A DNA stretch of 64,000 nt from Eubacteriaceae bacterium (GTDB lineage: Bacteria; Bacillota; Clostridia; Lachnospirales; Lachnospiraceae): positions 62,001-126,000 of the forward strand of contig CAJTCR010000006.1 of NCBI GenBank assembly GCA_910574915.1, read 5' to 3'. The notes below the pieces were generated by a model. It was not told the origin of the DNA, did not search any database, and was given only the letters and a program-made list of their open reading frames with translations. Positions 1-8,089 of the stretch are shown here, piece by piece. The stretch's first letter is position 1. Each line of letters starts with the position of its first letter. Made by a program: the position numbers and the translations under genes.

Positions 1-1
1 A

Positions 2-2248
2 TCTATTTGGATCTGGAAAGGAAAGACAGAGCTGATTGGCTTTTCGTTTGCATTTTGGAGCTTTGCGGTTGTTATATGCCTGCTGCTTGCGGCGCTGCTG
101 CTGCAAAGGCGGGTACTGTTGCTGCTGCTGCCAGCAGCGGTCTTGTCGGCGGAGCTTTTTATCGGATATATTCCGCAGTGGAGAGGGATGGCACTGTTTT
201 TTGCGGCGCTGCTGTTTGCGCAGGCAGACGGGCAGGGCGGCAGGAAGATGGTGCTGCGTGTACCGATGAACCAGCGGCACAGGTATAGGCAGCGGTGGTA
301 TCTGCGGCTGCTGCCGCTGGGGCTGCTTACGTTTGCAATGTTTGGAATGCTGTTTTGCAGCAGCAGGCTGTCAGATGCGACGAACGGCTGGCTGATGGCA
401 AAAGCGCCGCGTGTTCAGAAAATGCAAAAGGAGATCGAGCGCACGGCAAAAGCACTTTGGCGGGGGCATTTCAGCCCAAAGAGCGAGACGGTCAGCAACC
501 AGACGCCGTATTATACAGGGCAGAATATGCTGCTTGTAACAGCTTCTGAGCGCCCGTCGGAGGATCTTTTGCTAAGAGGGTTCTGCGGGACAGATTATCA
601 AAACGGAAGCTGGATCTGCAACACGAAGCCGTTTTCCGATGCCTGTGCACAGGCGGGATATGACGAAGCAGAAGCGGCAAAGGAGCTGTTTGGAAAACAG
701 TACCAGATGTATCAGCACGCAGACAGGACAGTGCTAAAGTATCGGTTTGGAGAAGAATTTTATGCTGTTTACGGCGGAGAAAGTACGAGGATCGATTACA
801 AGGTCAGCCATATCGGGACGCACAGCACATACGCGTATGTGCCTTATGGCGTCAGCTTTGAGCAAGGCAGCAGGATTTTGGACGATGTGCAGTTTTTAGC
901 GGATGCCAAGATCCAAAAGGAGCGCAGGCAGCAGGAGTTTGTCTACAATGGATGGAACTATACCGCAGGCATGATCGAGTACAGTCAGGTATTTGATGAG
1001 CCAAGGGAAGGCCTGTTTCAATGGTATGATGATTTTGCAGAGAAACATTATGTGCAGACGCCTGAGAGCATTCCGTCGGTACACCAGTATTTGCAGTCAG
1101 TGATTCAGGACTATGTGCCGTCGCTGGATGAATATATGCAGTCGTATGCCAGCAGTTTTGTACAGACACAAGGAGGCGAAGACACGTTTTTGCCGGTGTG
1201 GGCGCTGCGTATGGAGCGTAACTGGGATACGATTGCCAATTTGCAGCAGGAGCTTTCGGAGATTGACCATCCGGCATGGCGCAACATTGACCGGCTGCAA
1301 ATTGCCCAGGCATTGAGCGAAGCGCTGCAAAAATACCAGAGCTACAGCTTAAATCTGGAGCCTTTGACAGAAGGCGAAGATCCGGTTACCTGCTTTTTAA
1401 TGCGCACGCGCAAGGGCTACTGCGTGCATTTTGCCAGTGCAGCCGTACTGTTTTTGCGGGAGCTTGGCGTCCCGGCAAGATATGTAACCGGATACGTAGT
1501 CAGGCAAAATGAATTTCAAAAGTCCGGGGATGCTTATACCGCATATGTAAAAGACAGCGGTGCACATGCCTGGGCGGAGATCTATTTGGAACAGGTAGGC
1601 TGGGTGCCGCTCGATGTGACGCCGCCGGCAGCAAGGGACGCTGCGGCAGCGAACAGCATCCGCGCAGACGCAGGAACAGGAGCCGGCACGGCACCGCCTG
1701 GGGATACGCGGTTAAATAACGAAGAAACACGTGCGGACGAAGAACATACAGACAATGAGGTACAGGATTCGAAAAATGCGCAAAAGGAACAGACAAAACC
1801 AAACGGGCTGCTTTCAGGGAAAGGCGCAGATAAAAGCCGTCTGCTGTTTTTATGGGAAAAATACGGCTGGATCGCCATGCTTTTTGGAGCAGGTATCGTA
1901 TCGCTGCTGATGCTTTTGCTGTGCAAAAAGATGCTTCATCTGTGGCGTACGCTCCCGCTGCGGGAAATCCGTGCCGGGAAATACCGCAAAGCAGTTTTAA
2001 GGATCAATCACAGAATGTACAAAAAGCTGTGCATTCGCAGGAAACGGTTCCGGTTGTCTGGATCGGATATGCAGTATGAACAGCTATTAAAGGCAGACTT
2101 TCAGCAAATCTTTACCGAGGACTGGACGCGTTTTATGCTGGCTGTGCGCCAGGCAGCTTATGCACAGGAGGAAGTAGAAGCGGAGGACGCGCGGTTTTGC
2201 TGGAGGGTGTATGAAACGGTTTTAAAAAGGAAACGGATCGGAAAATAA
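2..2248 (+). CDS. Membrane-anchored transglutaminase-like protein (TgpA-like), 5' end outside window
   Basis: The frame is open from the first bases, so the gene starts upstream of the window. The visible N-terminal part is hydrophobic (Leu-rich membrane segments). A large extracytoplasmic region follows with a transglutaminase core: Cys in TRKGYCVHFA, His in SGAHAWAEIYL and Asp in VPLDVTPP give the usual Cys-His-Asp triad. A low-complexity Thr/Asp/Glu linker then leads to one further membrane helix (WIAMLFGAGIVSLLML) and a basic cytoplasmic tail. This order matches TgpA/DUF3488-transglutaminase-DUF4129 proteins, which usually follow MoxR and DUF58 genes; those would lie left of the window. 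Substrate unknown. Confidence is high for the fold and lower for activity. Confidence 0.85.
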   Translation, partial: SIWIWKGKTELIGFSFAFWSFAVVICLLLAALLLQRRVLLLLLPAAVLSAELFIGYIPQWRGMALFFAALLFAQADGQGGRKMVLRVPMNQRHRYRQRWYLRLLPLGLLTFAMFGMLFCSSRLSDATNGWLMAKAPRVQKMQKEIERTAKALWRGHFSPKSETVSNQTPYYTGQNMLLVTASERPSEDLLLRGFCGTDYQNGSWICNTKPFSDACAQAGYDEAEAAKELFGKQYQMYQHADRTVLKYRFGEEFYAVYGGESTRIDYKVSHIGTHSTYAYVPYGVSFEQGSRILDDVQFLADAKIQKERRQQEFVYNGWNYTAGMIEYSQVFDEPREGLFQWYDDFAEKHYVQTPESIPSVHQYLQSVIQDYVPSLDEYMQSYASSFVQTQGGEDTFLPVWALRMERNWDTIANLQQELSEIDHPAWRNIDRLQIAQALSEALQKYQSYSLNLEPLTEGEDPVTCFLMRTRKGYCVHFASAAVLFLRELGVPARYVTGYVVRQNEFQKSGDAYTAYVKDSGAHAWAEIYLEQVGWVPLDVTPPAARDAAAANSIRADAGTGAGTAPPGDTRLNNEETRADEEHTDNEVQDSKNAQKEQTKPNGLLSGKGADKSRLLFLWEKYGWIAMLFGAGIVSLLMLLLCKKMLHLWRTLPLREIRAGKYRKAVLRINHRMYKKLCIRRKRFRLSGSDMQYEQLLKADFQQIFTEDWTRFMLAVRQAAYAQEEVEAEDARFCWRVYETVLKRKRIGK

Positions 2249-2286
2249 AAGAAGGTGTTTTTAAAAAATACGGATAAGGGTTAAAT

Positions 2287-2302
2287 GTTTATGTACATAA
2301 AC
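2287..2302. promoter_or_regulatory. Perfect 16-bp palindrome upstream of blaI-like gene, candidate operator
   Basis: gtttatgtacataaac is a perfect dyad 33 bp before the BlaI-like start codon. BlaI/MecI repressors bind dyads with TACA/TGTA half-sites and often autoregulate, so this is the natural candidate operator. The binding itself is inferred. Confidence 0.5.
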
Positions 2303-2334
2303 CGATATAAAAAATGTAAAACAGGGAGTATTAT

Positions 2335-2742
2335 ATGGTAAAAGAGACAACACCAAGCGAGACGGAGTGGCTCGTAATGGAAGTAATCTGGAGTTCAAAT
2401 GGGGATATTACAGCGTCTGAAATTATACAAACGTTAAAGGGGACGCTGGAGGTCAGTGCAAGGACGATCCGGGTGCTGATTAACCGGCTGCTTGCAAAAG
2501 GGGTGATCCGCTACGAAGTAGATCAAAAGGATTCCCGTGTGTATCATTACTATGTCGTGAAGTCGAAGGAAGAGTGCCTGGCGGAAAAACAAGACCGCTT
2601 TGTGCGCAATTATTTCGGCGGCAATTCCACACTTGCTGTCGCAAGCTTTCTGGAAAAATCACGGCTGAGCGACGAGCAGTTTTTGGAATTAGAGCAGCTT
2701 GTCGAGAAAATGAAAGAAGAAAGGGGTGGGCGGGGCAGATGA
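2335..2742 (+). CDS. BlaI/MecI/CopY-family transcriptional repressor
   Basis: 135 residues, the usual size for the family. The N-terminal winged helix begins PSETEWLVMEVIW, followed by the wing region VSARTIRVLINRLLAKGVIRYE, and the C-terminal part is the dimerisation helix. BlaI-type repressors are cleaved or released after signalling by a partner M56 membrane protease, which is the next gene and overlaps this one by 4 bp (ATGA), so the two are translationally coupled. A perfect palindrome lies just upstream. No beta-lactamase is adjacent, so the regulon is probably a cell-envelope stress function rather than classic resistance; that is inference. Confidence 0.9.
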   Translation: MVKETTPSETEWLVMEVIWSSNGDITASEIIQTLKGTLEVSARTIRVLINRLLAKGVIRYEVDQKDSRVYHYYVVKSKEECLAEKQDRFVRNYFGGNSTLAVASFLEKSRLSDEQFLELEQLVEKMKEERGGRGR

Positions 2743-4022
2743 CAAAATTTGTGCTGTTTCTGCTTACCTATAGCTTTACAAAAATCATTCGCGTGATGGC
2801 GGCGGCAACCGTGCCGATGGCGGCAGCCTTTTTGCTCTGCAAGGTGGGCGGATGCCGTACGAGGCGGCTGAACTTAGGCGTGCTTCTGCTGGTGCCGTGC
2901 TCCTGCCTGCTTGGTTATTCCAGGATTTTTTTTACCGGAAAGTGTTATCTGTTTACAAACTGGATACAGGGAATCGTAACAGAAGAAATGGCGGTGTGCT
3001 ATTTTGGGATCGCGGGGCTATTAGCAGTGCGGCATTTGTATGGGCACAGGCGCCTGCACAAAAAGATTGTAAGGCTGCCGCAGGCAAGGCAGGAAGAGTG
3101 CCCGGCGTTTTTAAACGATATGCAGGGGATCGGGGCGAAAAGAAAGATCAGGGTATACATTACAGAAGATAATTGCAGTCCGTTTGCAGGAGGAATCAGA
3201 AAGCCTTATATCGTTATGCCGAGGATTCTGCTCAGCAGCTTATCCAAAGAAGAATCCGAAGCTGTCTTTTATCACGAAATGCTGCATATCCGCCAGGGGC
3301 ACCTGCTGCTGCTAAAAGTGTATGCATGGTTAAAAATTCTTTGGTGGGTGCATCCTGCGATATACCTGCTTGACTGCAAGCTGCGGGAAAATATGGAATA
3401 CTGCACAGACGAAGGGAGCGTGCTGCTTGGCAGCCTGAATGCGCAGGAATATGCCGCCGTCATTTTGAAAACGATTCGTGTCAGCAGGCAGCCAGTGTTA
3501 TACCATATGGCTTTTTCGAATGTCCGTTCCGCTCTTTGCTTTGAAACGTTAAAAAAGAGGCTGGAAGGGCTTTCAAACATTAAAAAAGACGGCGGCGCCA
3601 AACTGGGCTATCAAAAGAAACGGCGTCAGTCTGCCCTGCTGTCTGCAACGGCTGCGCTTATTCTGACCGCCACGATTGGCGCGACATCTCTGCCGCGCTA
3701 TACAAGGATCAAAGAAATATCCGTCTATGACGACAACCTGCATCCGCTGACCTTTGATCTGCAAAAGGAAGGCTTTCGGGCAGACACGACAGACGGGATC
3801 TTTTCGATCAGCGGGCAGGAGTTAAGCAGGTTTGCCGGAAAGTACAGGCTGCGCGGACAATATGTTATTTTTGGCTTTGATACGATTATGAAAGTGCCGG
3901 GCGTCGGCGGATTTGGCAAGGTGGTAAGAGTCAGCCTGGCAGATGCATCGGACGTCGAGCAGCTCTGGTGCTGGGACTGGATGGACTGCCTAAAGATTTT
4001 TATATTGAAATATCTCGTATAG
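2739..4022 (+). CDS. M56-family (BlaR1-like) membrane metalloprotease
   Basis: About 427 residues from the ATG that overlaps the blaI-like stop. Several membrane helices fill the N-terminal third. The zinc motif HEMLH (in AVFYHEMLHIRQGH) marks the M56 peptidase, with the downstream Glu in MEYCTDEGSVLLG as the likely third ligand. After a further membrane helix (near LLSATAALILTATIGATSL) there is only about 110 residues of extracytoplasmic sequence. That is much shorter than the penicillin-binding sensor of true BlaR1, so the signal is probably not a beta-lactam. Expected role: sense an envelope signal and inactivate the BlaI-like repressor. Confidence 0.85.
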   Translation: MTKFVLFLLTYSFTKIIRVMAAATVPMAAAFLLCKVGGCRTRRLNLGVLLLVPCSCLLGYSRIFFTGKCYLFTNWIQGIVTEEMAVCYFGIAGLLAVRHLYGHRRLHKKIVRLPQARQEECPAFLNDMQGIGAKRKIRVYITEDNCSPFAGGIRKPYIVMPRILLSSLSKEESEAVFYHEMLHIRQGHLLLLKVYAWLKILWWVHPAIYLLDCKLRENMEYCTDEGSVLLGSLNAQEYAAVILKTIRVSRQPVLYHMAFSNVRSALCFETLKKRLEGLSNIKKDGGAKLGYQKKRRQSALLSATAALILTATIGATSLPRYTRIKEISVYDDNLHPLTFDLQKEGFRADTTDGIFSISGQELSRFAGKYRLRGQYVIFGFDTIMKVPGVGGFGKVVRVSLADASDVEQLWCWDWMDCLKIFILKYLV

Positions 4023-4048
4023 GAGATTGTTTGGAAAGGAGGGGTTTT

Positions 4049-4726
4049 ATGAGCGTAAGTGTACAGGCTGTAAATGTATTAAGCTTTGCAGGTATGGGTG
4101 GCTTAAAAAGTACGCAAGACCGCCAGGAGCGCCAGCAAAAATGCGACAGCCAGGTGAATTTTTTTGAACAGCAGAAAGAAAAGCTGAAAGATATGAAATG
4201 TTCCAGCCTGGAAGATATTGCAAGGAAGCTGGAGATGTTTCATACGTATGAAGACCAGATTGCAGCAGCGAAAAAGCAGTTTAACAACAGCCAGATGAGC
4301 CATGTGCTTGACGAAGCGAGGGAGATTGGTGAAAAGATCGCCGAAGAGGCAGAAAAGACAGCGCCAAAGACGCCGGAAGAACGCAAAGACGACATGATCG
4401 AAGAAGCAACCGGCAGGGACGAAGAAGGCGAAGGAATGCTTTCGGAGATGATGGACGAGATGGCAGAGACAGTTGAAGAACTGGAAGAACAACTGGAGGA
4501 AGAGCTGGGGGAACAGCTAGAAGAACAGCTAGAAGAACAACCAGTCGAAAATTTGCCGGAAGCGGAAGAGATGCAGGAAATGACAATTACCGAGAAGGCA
4601 GAACTTGAGGATGAAAAGCTGTTTGGACAGACAGCCGGCACGGCTGCGCAGCAGATCGCGCGGCAGGTACGAATCTTTCAGACAGAGCAGATACCGTATT
4701 ACAAGCATATTGACTATAGGCTGTAA
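4049..4726 (+). CDS. Glu-rich coiled-coil protein of unknown function
   Basis: 225 residues starting at the ATG behind GGAAAGGAGGGG; a longer in-frame start at 3968 would lie inside the preceding gene and is less likely. The N-terminus (MSVSVQAVNVLSFAGMGGLK) has no clear signal peptide. The middle is strongly acidic and coiled-coil, with short imperfect repeats of LEEQLEE around residues 140-170. The C-terminus is YKHIDYRL; the FlxA-like protein at 6350-7144 ends SIDIRL, so the two share an IDxRL tail. Function not recognised. A strong hairpin terminator follows. Confidence 0.75.
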   Translation: MSVSVQAVNVLSFAGMGGLKSTQDRQERQQKCDSQVNFFEQQKEKLKDMKCSSLEDIARKLEMFHTYEDQIAAAKKQFNNSQMSHVLDEAREIGEKIAEEAEKTAPKTPEERKDDMIEEATGRDEEGEGMLSEMMDEMAETVEELEEQLEEELGEQLEEQLEEQPVENLPEAEEMQEMTITEKAELEDEKLFGQTAGTAAQQIARQVRIFQTEQIPYYKHIDYRL

Positions 4727-4750
4727 GAGTCAGCCTGACGACATTGCTAG

Positions 4751-4767
4751 AGCGTGTTTGAAAAATG
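4751..4767. repeat. Terminal fragment of the AGCGTGTTTG palindromic element next to CTAG
   Basis: CTAG at 4747-4750 is followed by agcgtgtttgaaaaatg, identical to the left end of the complete 158-bp element at 41781-41938. No matching right end is visible here, so this looks like a decayed end now merged with the terminator hairpin. Confidence 0.5.
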
Positions 4768-4797
4768 CCCGTACAGCAGAAATCTGTGCGGGCATTT
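4763..4797. terminator. Bidirectional intrinsic terminator between convergent genes
   Basis: A 14-bp stem (aaatgcccgtacag / ctgtgcgggcattt, one G-T pair) with a 7-nt loop sits between the Glu-rich protein gene and the oppositely oriented alcohol dehydrogenase. The A-rich left flank and T-rich right flank would serve both strands. Confidence 0.85.
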
Positions 4798-4813
4798 GCT
4801 ATTTCGTTTTGTT

Positions 4814-6031
4814 TTAGAAATCAACTTCTGTATCGTAATAACAGCATTTTAACAGTTTTTCCATTTCTTCCTGACTTGGCTGGCGCGGATTGGAACCGGT
4901 ACATGCGTCTAAAAGTGCGTTTGCCGCAATTTCAGGCAGTCTTTCTAAAAAGACTTCTTCCGGTACAAAGCCCTGTTCTGTCGGGTAGCTGTCGGCACCA
5001 TAATTTTTTATGCAGTGCGGAATTTTCAGGTCGTCGTTCATCTTACGCAGGCTTTCGATCAGCAGCGTTACTTTTTCATCGAGCGTAGAGCCGCCTAACT
5101 GCATAAAGTCTGCAATTTCGCCATAGCGTTTCTTTGCTGTCTCGTCTTTGGCATTGAATGCAATTACTTTTGGCAGGTACATTGCGTTTGCCGCACCATG
5201 AATAATATGCGCGCCGTGGTCTGCAAAAACTGCACCTGTCTTGTGTGCCATCGAATGTACGATGCCAAGCAGTGCGTTTGAGAATGCCATTCCGGCAAGG
5301 CACTGTGCGTTGTGCATGGATGCACGCTTGGACATGTCGCCGTTATAGGAATCGACAAGGTCACGCTGGATCATCTTGATGGAATGCAGCGCAAGCGGGT
5401 CTGTATAGTCGCAGTTTGCAGTAGATACGTAAGCTTCGATCGAATGGGTCATAGCGTCCATACCTGTGTGTGCGACGAGTTTTTGCGGCATGGTTTCGGC
5501 AAGGTCAGGATCTACGATCGCAACGTCTGGTGTGATTTCAAAATCAGCGATCGGATATTTAATCCCCTTTTGATAATCGGTAATAATCGAAAATGCAGTT
5601 ACTTCGGTTGCGGTGCCGGACGTAGAAGAAATCGCACAAAAATGTGCTTTCTTGCGCAGGCTTGGGATACCGAATACTTTGCACATATCTTCAAAGGTAA
5701 TATCAGGATATTCGTATTTGATCCACATAGCCTTTGCAGCATCGATCGGCGAGCCGCCGCCCATAGCGATAATCCAGTCCGGCTCAAACTTTGCCATCGC
5801 TTCCGCGCCTTTCATTACGGTCTCTACCGATGGGTCTGGCTCAATGCCTTCAAAAATCTCTACTTCCATTCCTGCTTCTTTTAAGTACTGCTGTGCACGG
5901 TCTAAAAAACCAAACCGTTTCATGGAACCGCCGCCTACACAGATCATTGCTTTTTTGCCCTGAAATGTCTTTAATGCTTCGAGGGCGCCTTTGCCGTGGT
6001 ACAGGTCACGCGGTAATGTAAATCTTGCCAT
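4814..6031 (-). CDS. Iron-containing alcohol dehydrogenase
   Basis: 405 residues from the ATG (MARFTLPRDLYHGKG) preceded by CCAAGGAGG; an upstream in-frame extension is not needed. Family III Fe-dependent alcohol dehydrogenase: NAD(P)-binding GGGS segments (ICVGGGSMKRFG, AMGGGSPIDAAK), the conserved SSTSGTATEVTAFS stretch, and metal-ligand histidines in AHTGMDAMTHSIEAY and FADHGAHIIHG. It would reduce short-chain aldehydes with NAD(P)H (or the reverse) in the cytoplasm during fermentation. It is monocistronic and convergent with the upstream coiled-coil gene. Confidence 0.92.
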   Translation of the reverse strand: MARFTLPRDLYHGKGALEALKTFQGKKAMICVGGGSMKRFGFLDRAQQYLKEAGMEVEIFEGIEPDPSVETVMKGAEAMAKFEPDWIIAMGGGSPIDAAKAMWIKYEYPDITFEDMCKVFGIPSLRKKAHFCAISSTSGTATEVTAFSIITDYQKGIKYPIADFEITPDVAIVDPDLAETMPQKLVAHTGMDAMTHSIEAYVSTANCDYTDPLALHSIKMIQRDLVDSYNGDMSKRASMHNAQCLAGMAFSNALLGIVHSMAHKTGAVFADHGAHIIHGAANAMYLPKVIAFNAKDETAKKRYGEIADFMQLGGSTLDEKVTLLIESLRKMNDDLKIPHCIKNYGADSYPTEQGFVPEEVFLERLPEIAANALLDACTGSNPRQPSQEEMEKLLKCCYYDTEVDF

Positions 6032-6349
6032 TGTAAAAATCCTCCTTGGTTTTATTATGTATTTATTTACTATAACATAAATCTGGAAAAAAAGTAACTG
6101 TTTTTTTGCAGGAAGCAGATACAGCCATAAAATTCCAGTCATTACAATTAATTTGCCAGACAGTACATTTCTACTTCCTTTTTTAACAAGATTTGCCGAT
6201 AAAGCTAATGGCAGTTCACAACAGAAAAAGGTGATTCCACAGCAAACAGCTTTATTTTGCAAGATCTGCTGCCGAAACATCAAGTGATCAACGAATACCG
6301 ATTCAGCAGGCAGTCTGCGGCATTGGTAACGATAGAAAGGAGAAATCAT
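6032..6349. other. Intergenic region between divergent ADH and FlxA-like genes
   Basis: 318 bp without a convincing gene. A weak sigma-A-like promoter for the dehydrogenase can be read on the minus strand (TTACTT at 6092-6097, 17-bp spacer, TATAGT at 6069-6074). The right end carries the GAAAGGAG ribosome site of the FlxA-like gene. No other structure was recognised. Confidence 0.4.
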
Positions 6350-7144
6350 ATGATGACAATCGGCAGTTCTACAGGAGCGGGCAACCGTACAAATCCAGGC
6401 AGTATCGGCATGGGCAAGCCAAACGATTCTGTCAGCAAAGGCATTCAGCAGCAGATCGCAAATGCGCAAAAGAGGCTACAGGAGATCTCTTCTGACGACA
6501 CACTGTCTATGGAAGAAAAAATGAAAAAAAGACAGGAGATCCAGCAGGAAATCACCAACCTGAACCAGCAGCTCCGCCAGCATGAAATGGAAATGCGCAA
6601 AGAGCAGCAGGCACAGCAGCGTGCCGCAAAACAGCAGTCGGGCAGAGTGAACAACGCAGGCGGCAGAGACAAAGGGATTTCAAGCAGCAGTATGCAGTCC
6701 ATACTTTCCGCAGATTCTTCGATGAAGCAGGCACAAGTCCAAGGCAGCCAGGCAACGAAGATGCAGGGAAGGGCAGGCGTACTAAAAACGGAGATCAAGT
6801 TAGACGCAGCCAAAGGAGGAAATACCCGCCAAAAAGAAGAGGAGCTCTCCAAGCTAGAAGGAAAGATCCAGGCGGCACAGACCTCGCAGATCTCCTCGCT
6901 TTCACAAGCAAACAAAGCCGTAGAAGAAGCTGCAAAGGCAGAACAAAATACCAGTACAAAGGAACCAGAAAAGCAGGCAGACAAAGAAACAGAGACAAAA
7001 GGCAGCGAACAGACAAACAACCGTGCAAAAAACAGCAAAACAGACAGCAGTATAGCTGCGCAGCAGCCTGATGCACCAAAGCAGGCAGACAAAGAAAAAG
7101 AAGACGCGCCAGAAGCTTACGTTTCCATAGACATCCGTCTGTAA
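6350..7144 (+). CDS. FlxA-like Gln/Lys-rich coiled-coil protein
   Basis: 264 residues from the first ATG behind GAAAGGAG; the next codon is also ATG. A Gly/Ser/Asn-rich N-terminus is followed by SVSKGIQQQIANAQKRLQ and a long coiled coil (NLNQQLRQHEMEMRKEQQ), the pattern of FlxA-like proteins common in Lachnospiraceae. The C-terminal half is a low-complexity Lys/Glu/Ala/Gln linker ending VSIDIRL. Its role is not established; cytoplasmic or secreted location cannot be decided. It shares the IDxRL tail with the protein at 4049-4726. Confidence 0.75.
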   Translation: MMTIGSSTGAGNRTNPGSIGMGKPNDSVSKGIQQQIANAQKRLQEISSDDTLSMEEKMKKRQEIQQEITNLNQQLRQHEMEMRKEQQAQQRAAKQQSGRVNNAGGRDKGISSSSMQSILSADSSMKQAQVQGSQATKMQGRAGVLKTEIKLDAAKGGNTRQKEEELSKLEGKIQAAQTSQISSLSQANKAVEEAAKAEQNTSTKEPEKQADKETETKGSEQTNNRAKNSKTDSSIAAQQPDAPKQADKEKEDAPEAYVSIDIRL

Positions 7145-7212
7145 GCAGCCTAAGCAACACTTTTCACAACAGAAAAATTCTCAACTATTTGTATAAAAAA
7201 TTGACAGAAAAG

Positions 7213-7322
7213 CAGCGAATCAAAAAATAATTGTTTATCTCTGCCGGAAAACCTGATATCCGGCAGAAAGCCACAGAAAACGGCTTGTAAACTACATCCT
7301 GGATTTGATTCGCTGTTTTTTT
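7213..7322 (+). terminator. Structured terminator with a possible three-way junction
   Basis: A 12-bp outer stem (cagcgaatcaaa 7213-7224 / tttgattcgctg 7304-7315) is followed at once by seven T. It encloses two inner hairpins: ctgccgg/ccggcag (7241-7247 with 7260-7266) and aagcc/ggctt (about 7268-7285). It likely ends transcription of the FlxA-like gene; the elaborate shape could also be a small structured RNA. Confidence 0.6.
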
Positions 7323-7411
7323 GTATGGGATGAATGATGGGGACAGGGTGATTTTTAGACAGGTTCCAGAAAATTAATAAATGAATGATAATGCATTATT
7401 CTGTTCTATTA

Positions 7412-7437
7412 CATAACATATTGTAATAAAATGTTAT
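7412..7437. repeat. Left arm of inverted repeat flanking the glycan operon promoter region
   Basis: cataacatattgtaataaaa plus tgttat. Its reverse complement matches 7690-7715 at 24 of 26 positions. Each arm is itself a dyad of CATAACA and TGTTAT half-sites around an asymmetric centre (GTAAT here, ATTAC in the other arm), the architecture of a tyrosine-recombinase crossover site. Confidence 0.65.
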
Positions 7438-7445
7438 CTTTAAGT

Positions 7446-7474
7446 ATTCTATACCAAATTCATATTTTTTGCAA
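7446..7474 (-). promoter_or_regulatory. Promoter inside the putative invertible segment, pointing left
   Basis: On the minus strand TTGCAA (7469-7474), a 17-bp spacer and TAGAAT (7446-7451) form a good sigma-A promoter only 8 bp inside the left repeat arm. In the present orientation it points away from the glycan operon. After inversion it would start near 7689 and read into the XRE gene. Confidence 0.5.
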
Positions 7475-7688
7475 TACCAATGATAAAATTATAACTTATT
7501 ACCTAATATACCAACTAATTCCAAATAATATTTAGTAAATCGGTATAAAAAATGATAACAGATTATTCCGACAGATAACAAAGAAAATAGTTATTGTTTC
7601 TGCCACATCTGTTTCTGCAAAGATTCACACATATCTGATCTTTCCTTTATTTTAAGCATTTTTACGACCTTCGACTATTTTCATAAAA

Positions 7689-7715
7689 CATAACATTTTA
7701 TTACAAATTGTTATG
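7689..7715. repeat. Right arm of inverted repeat flanking the glycan operon promoter region
   Basis: CATAACA, a 13-nt spacer and TGTTATG, ending 29 bp before the XRE start codon. It is the inverted partner of 7412-7437, with the spacer also conserved in inverted orientation. Confidence 0.65.
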
Positions 7716-7744
7716 CTTTATGAATCATATATTATGGAGGCGCA

Positions 7745-8089
7745 ATGAAAGAACTGGATTATACAAAAATGGGAATGCGTATTCGTCAGGTTCGCAAAGC
7801 AAAAGGCTGGTCGCAGGATGAACTTGCAAAGAAGTGTGGGATCAGCATGTCGTTTCTTGGGCATATAGAACGCGGTACGAGAATTATGAGCTTGGAAACA
7901 TTTGTGAGTATATGTAGTGCGCTTGGAGCAGGAGCAGAGGAGCTACTTTGGGGTGTGGCGCACCCATCTGATTCCCTTTTGGATATTTGGGAGCCTTGCA
8001 GACAGCAGGCAAAGCAGAAAAAAACAGACAGCTATTCGATGTATGTCAAAATTATGAAATCTGTGGCAGAGATTATGAATGAAGCGTGA
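7745..8089 (+). CDS. XRE-family (Cro/CI HTH) regulator, first gene of the glycan operon
   Basis: 114 residues with a GGAGG ribosome site. Residues 9-66 form an HTH_3 domain (MRIRQVRKAKGWSQDELAKK, then GISMSFLGHIERG as the recognition part). The C-terminal 40 residues are not recognised. It overlaps the next gene by 11 bp, so it is co-translated with the glycosyltransferases. It is a likely autoregulator or locus-specific regulator of the long operon behind it. The two CATAACA-N13-TGTTAT dyads upstream could alternatively be its operators. Confidence 0.85.
   Translation: MKELDYTKMGMRIRQVRKAKGWSQDELAKKCGISMSFLGHIERGTRIMSLETFVSICSALGAGAEELLWGVAHPSDSLLDIWEPCRQQAKQKKTDSYSMYVKIMKSVAEIMNEA

Larger units (their letters stand above)
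7145..7744. other. 600-bp AT-rich regulatory region ahead of the glycan operon
   Basis: No gene. It holds the structured terminator (7213-7322), the inverted repeat pair (7412-7437 and 7689-7715) and the leftward promoter between them. No equally good rightward promoter was found between the arms. Confidence 0.6.

Noticed and set aside
4240..4641. Long Ser-rich or Leu-rich antisense frames opposite the Glu-rich protein
   Set aside because: Shadows of GAA/GAG-rich codons; no start signals.
7412..7715. Reading the two arms only as operators for the XRE regulator
   Set aside because: Not excluded, but the spacer is also conserved in inverted orientation, which simple operators would not need; kept as the alternative in the finding.
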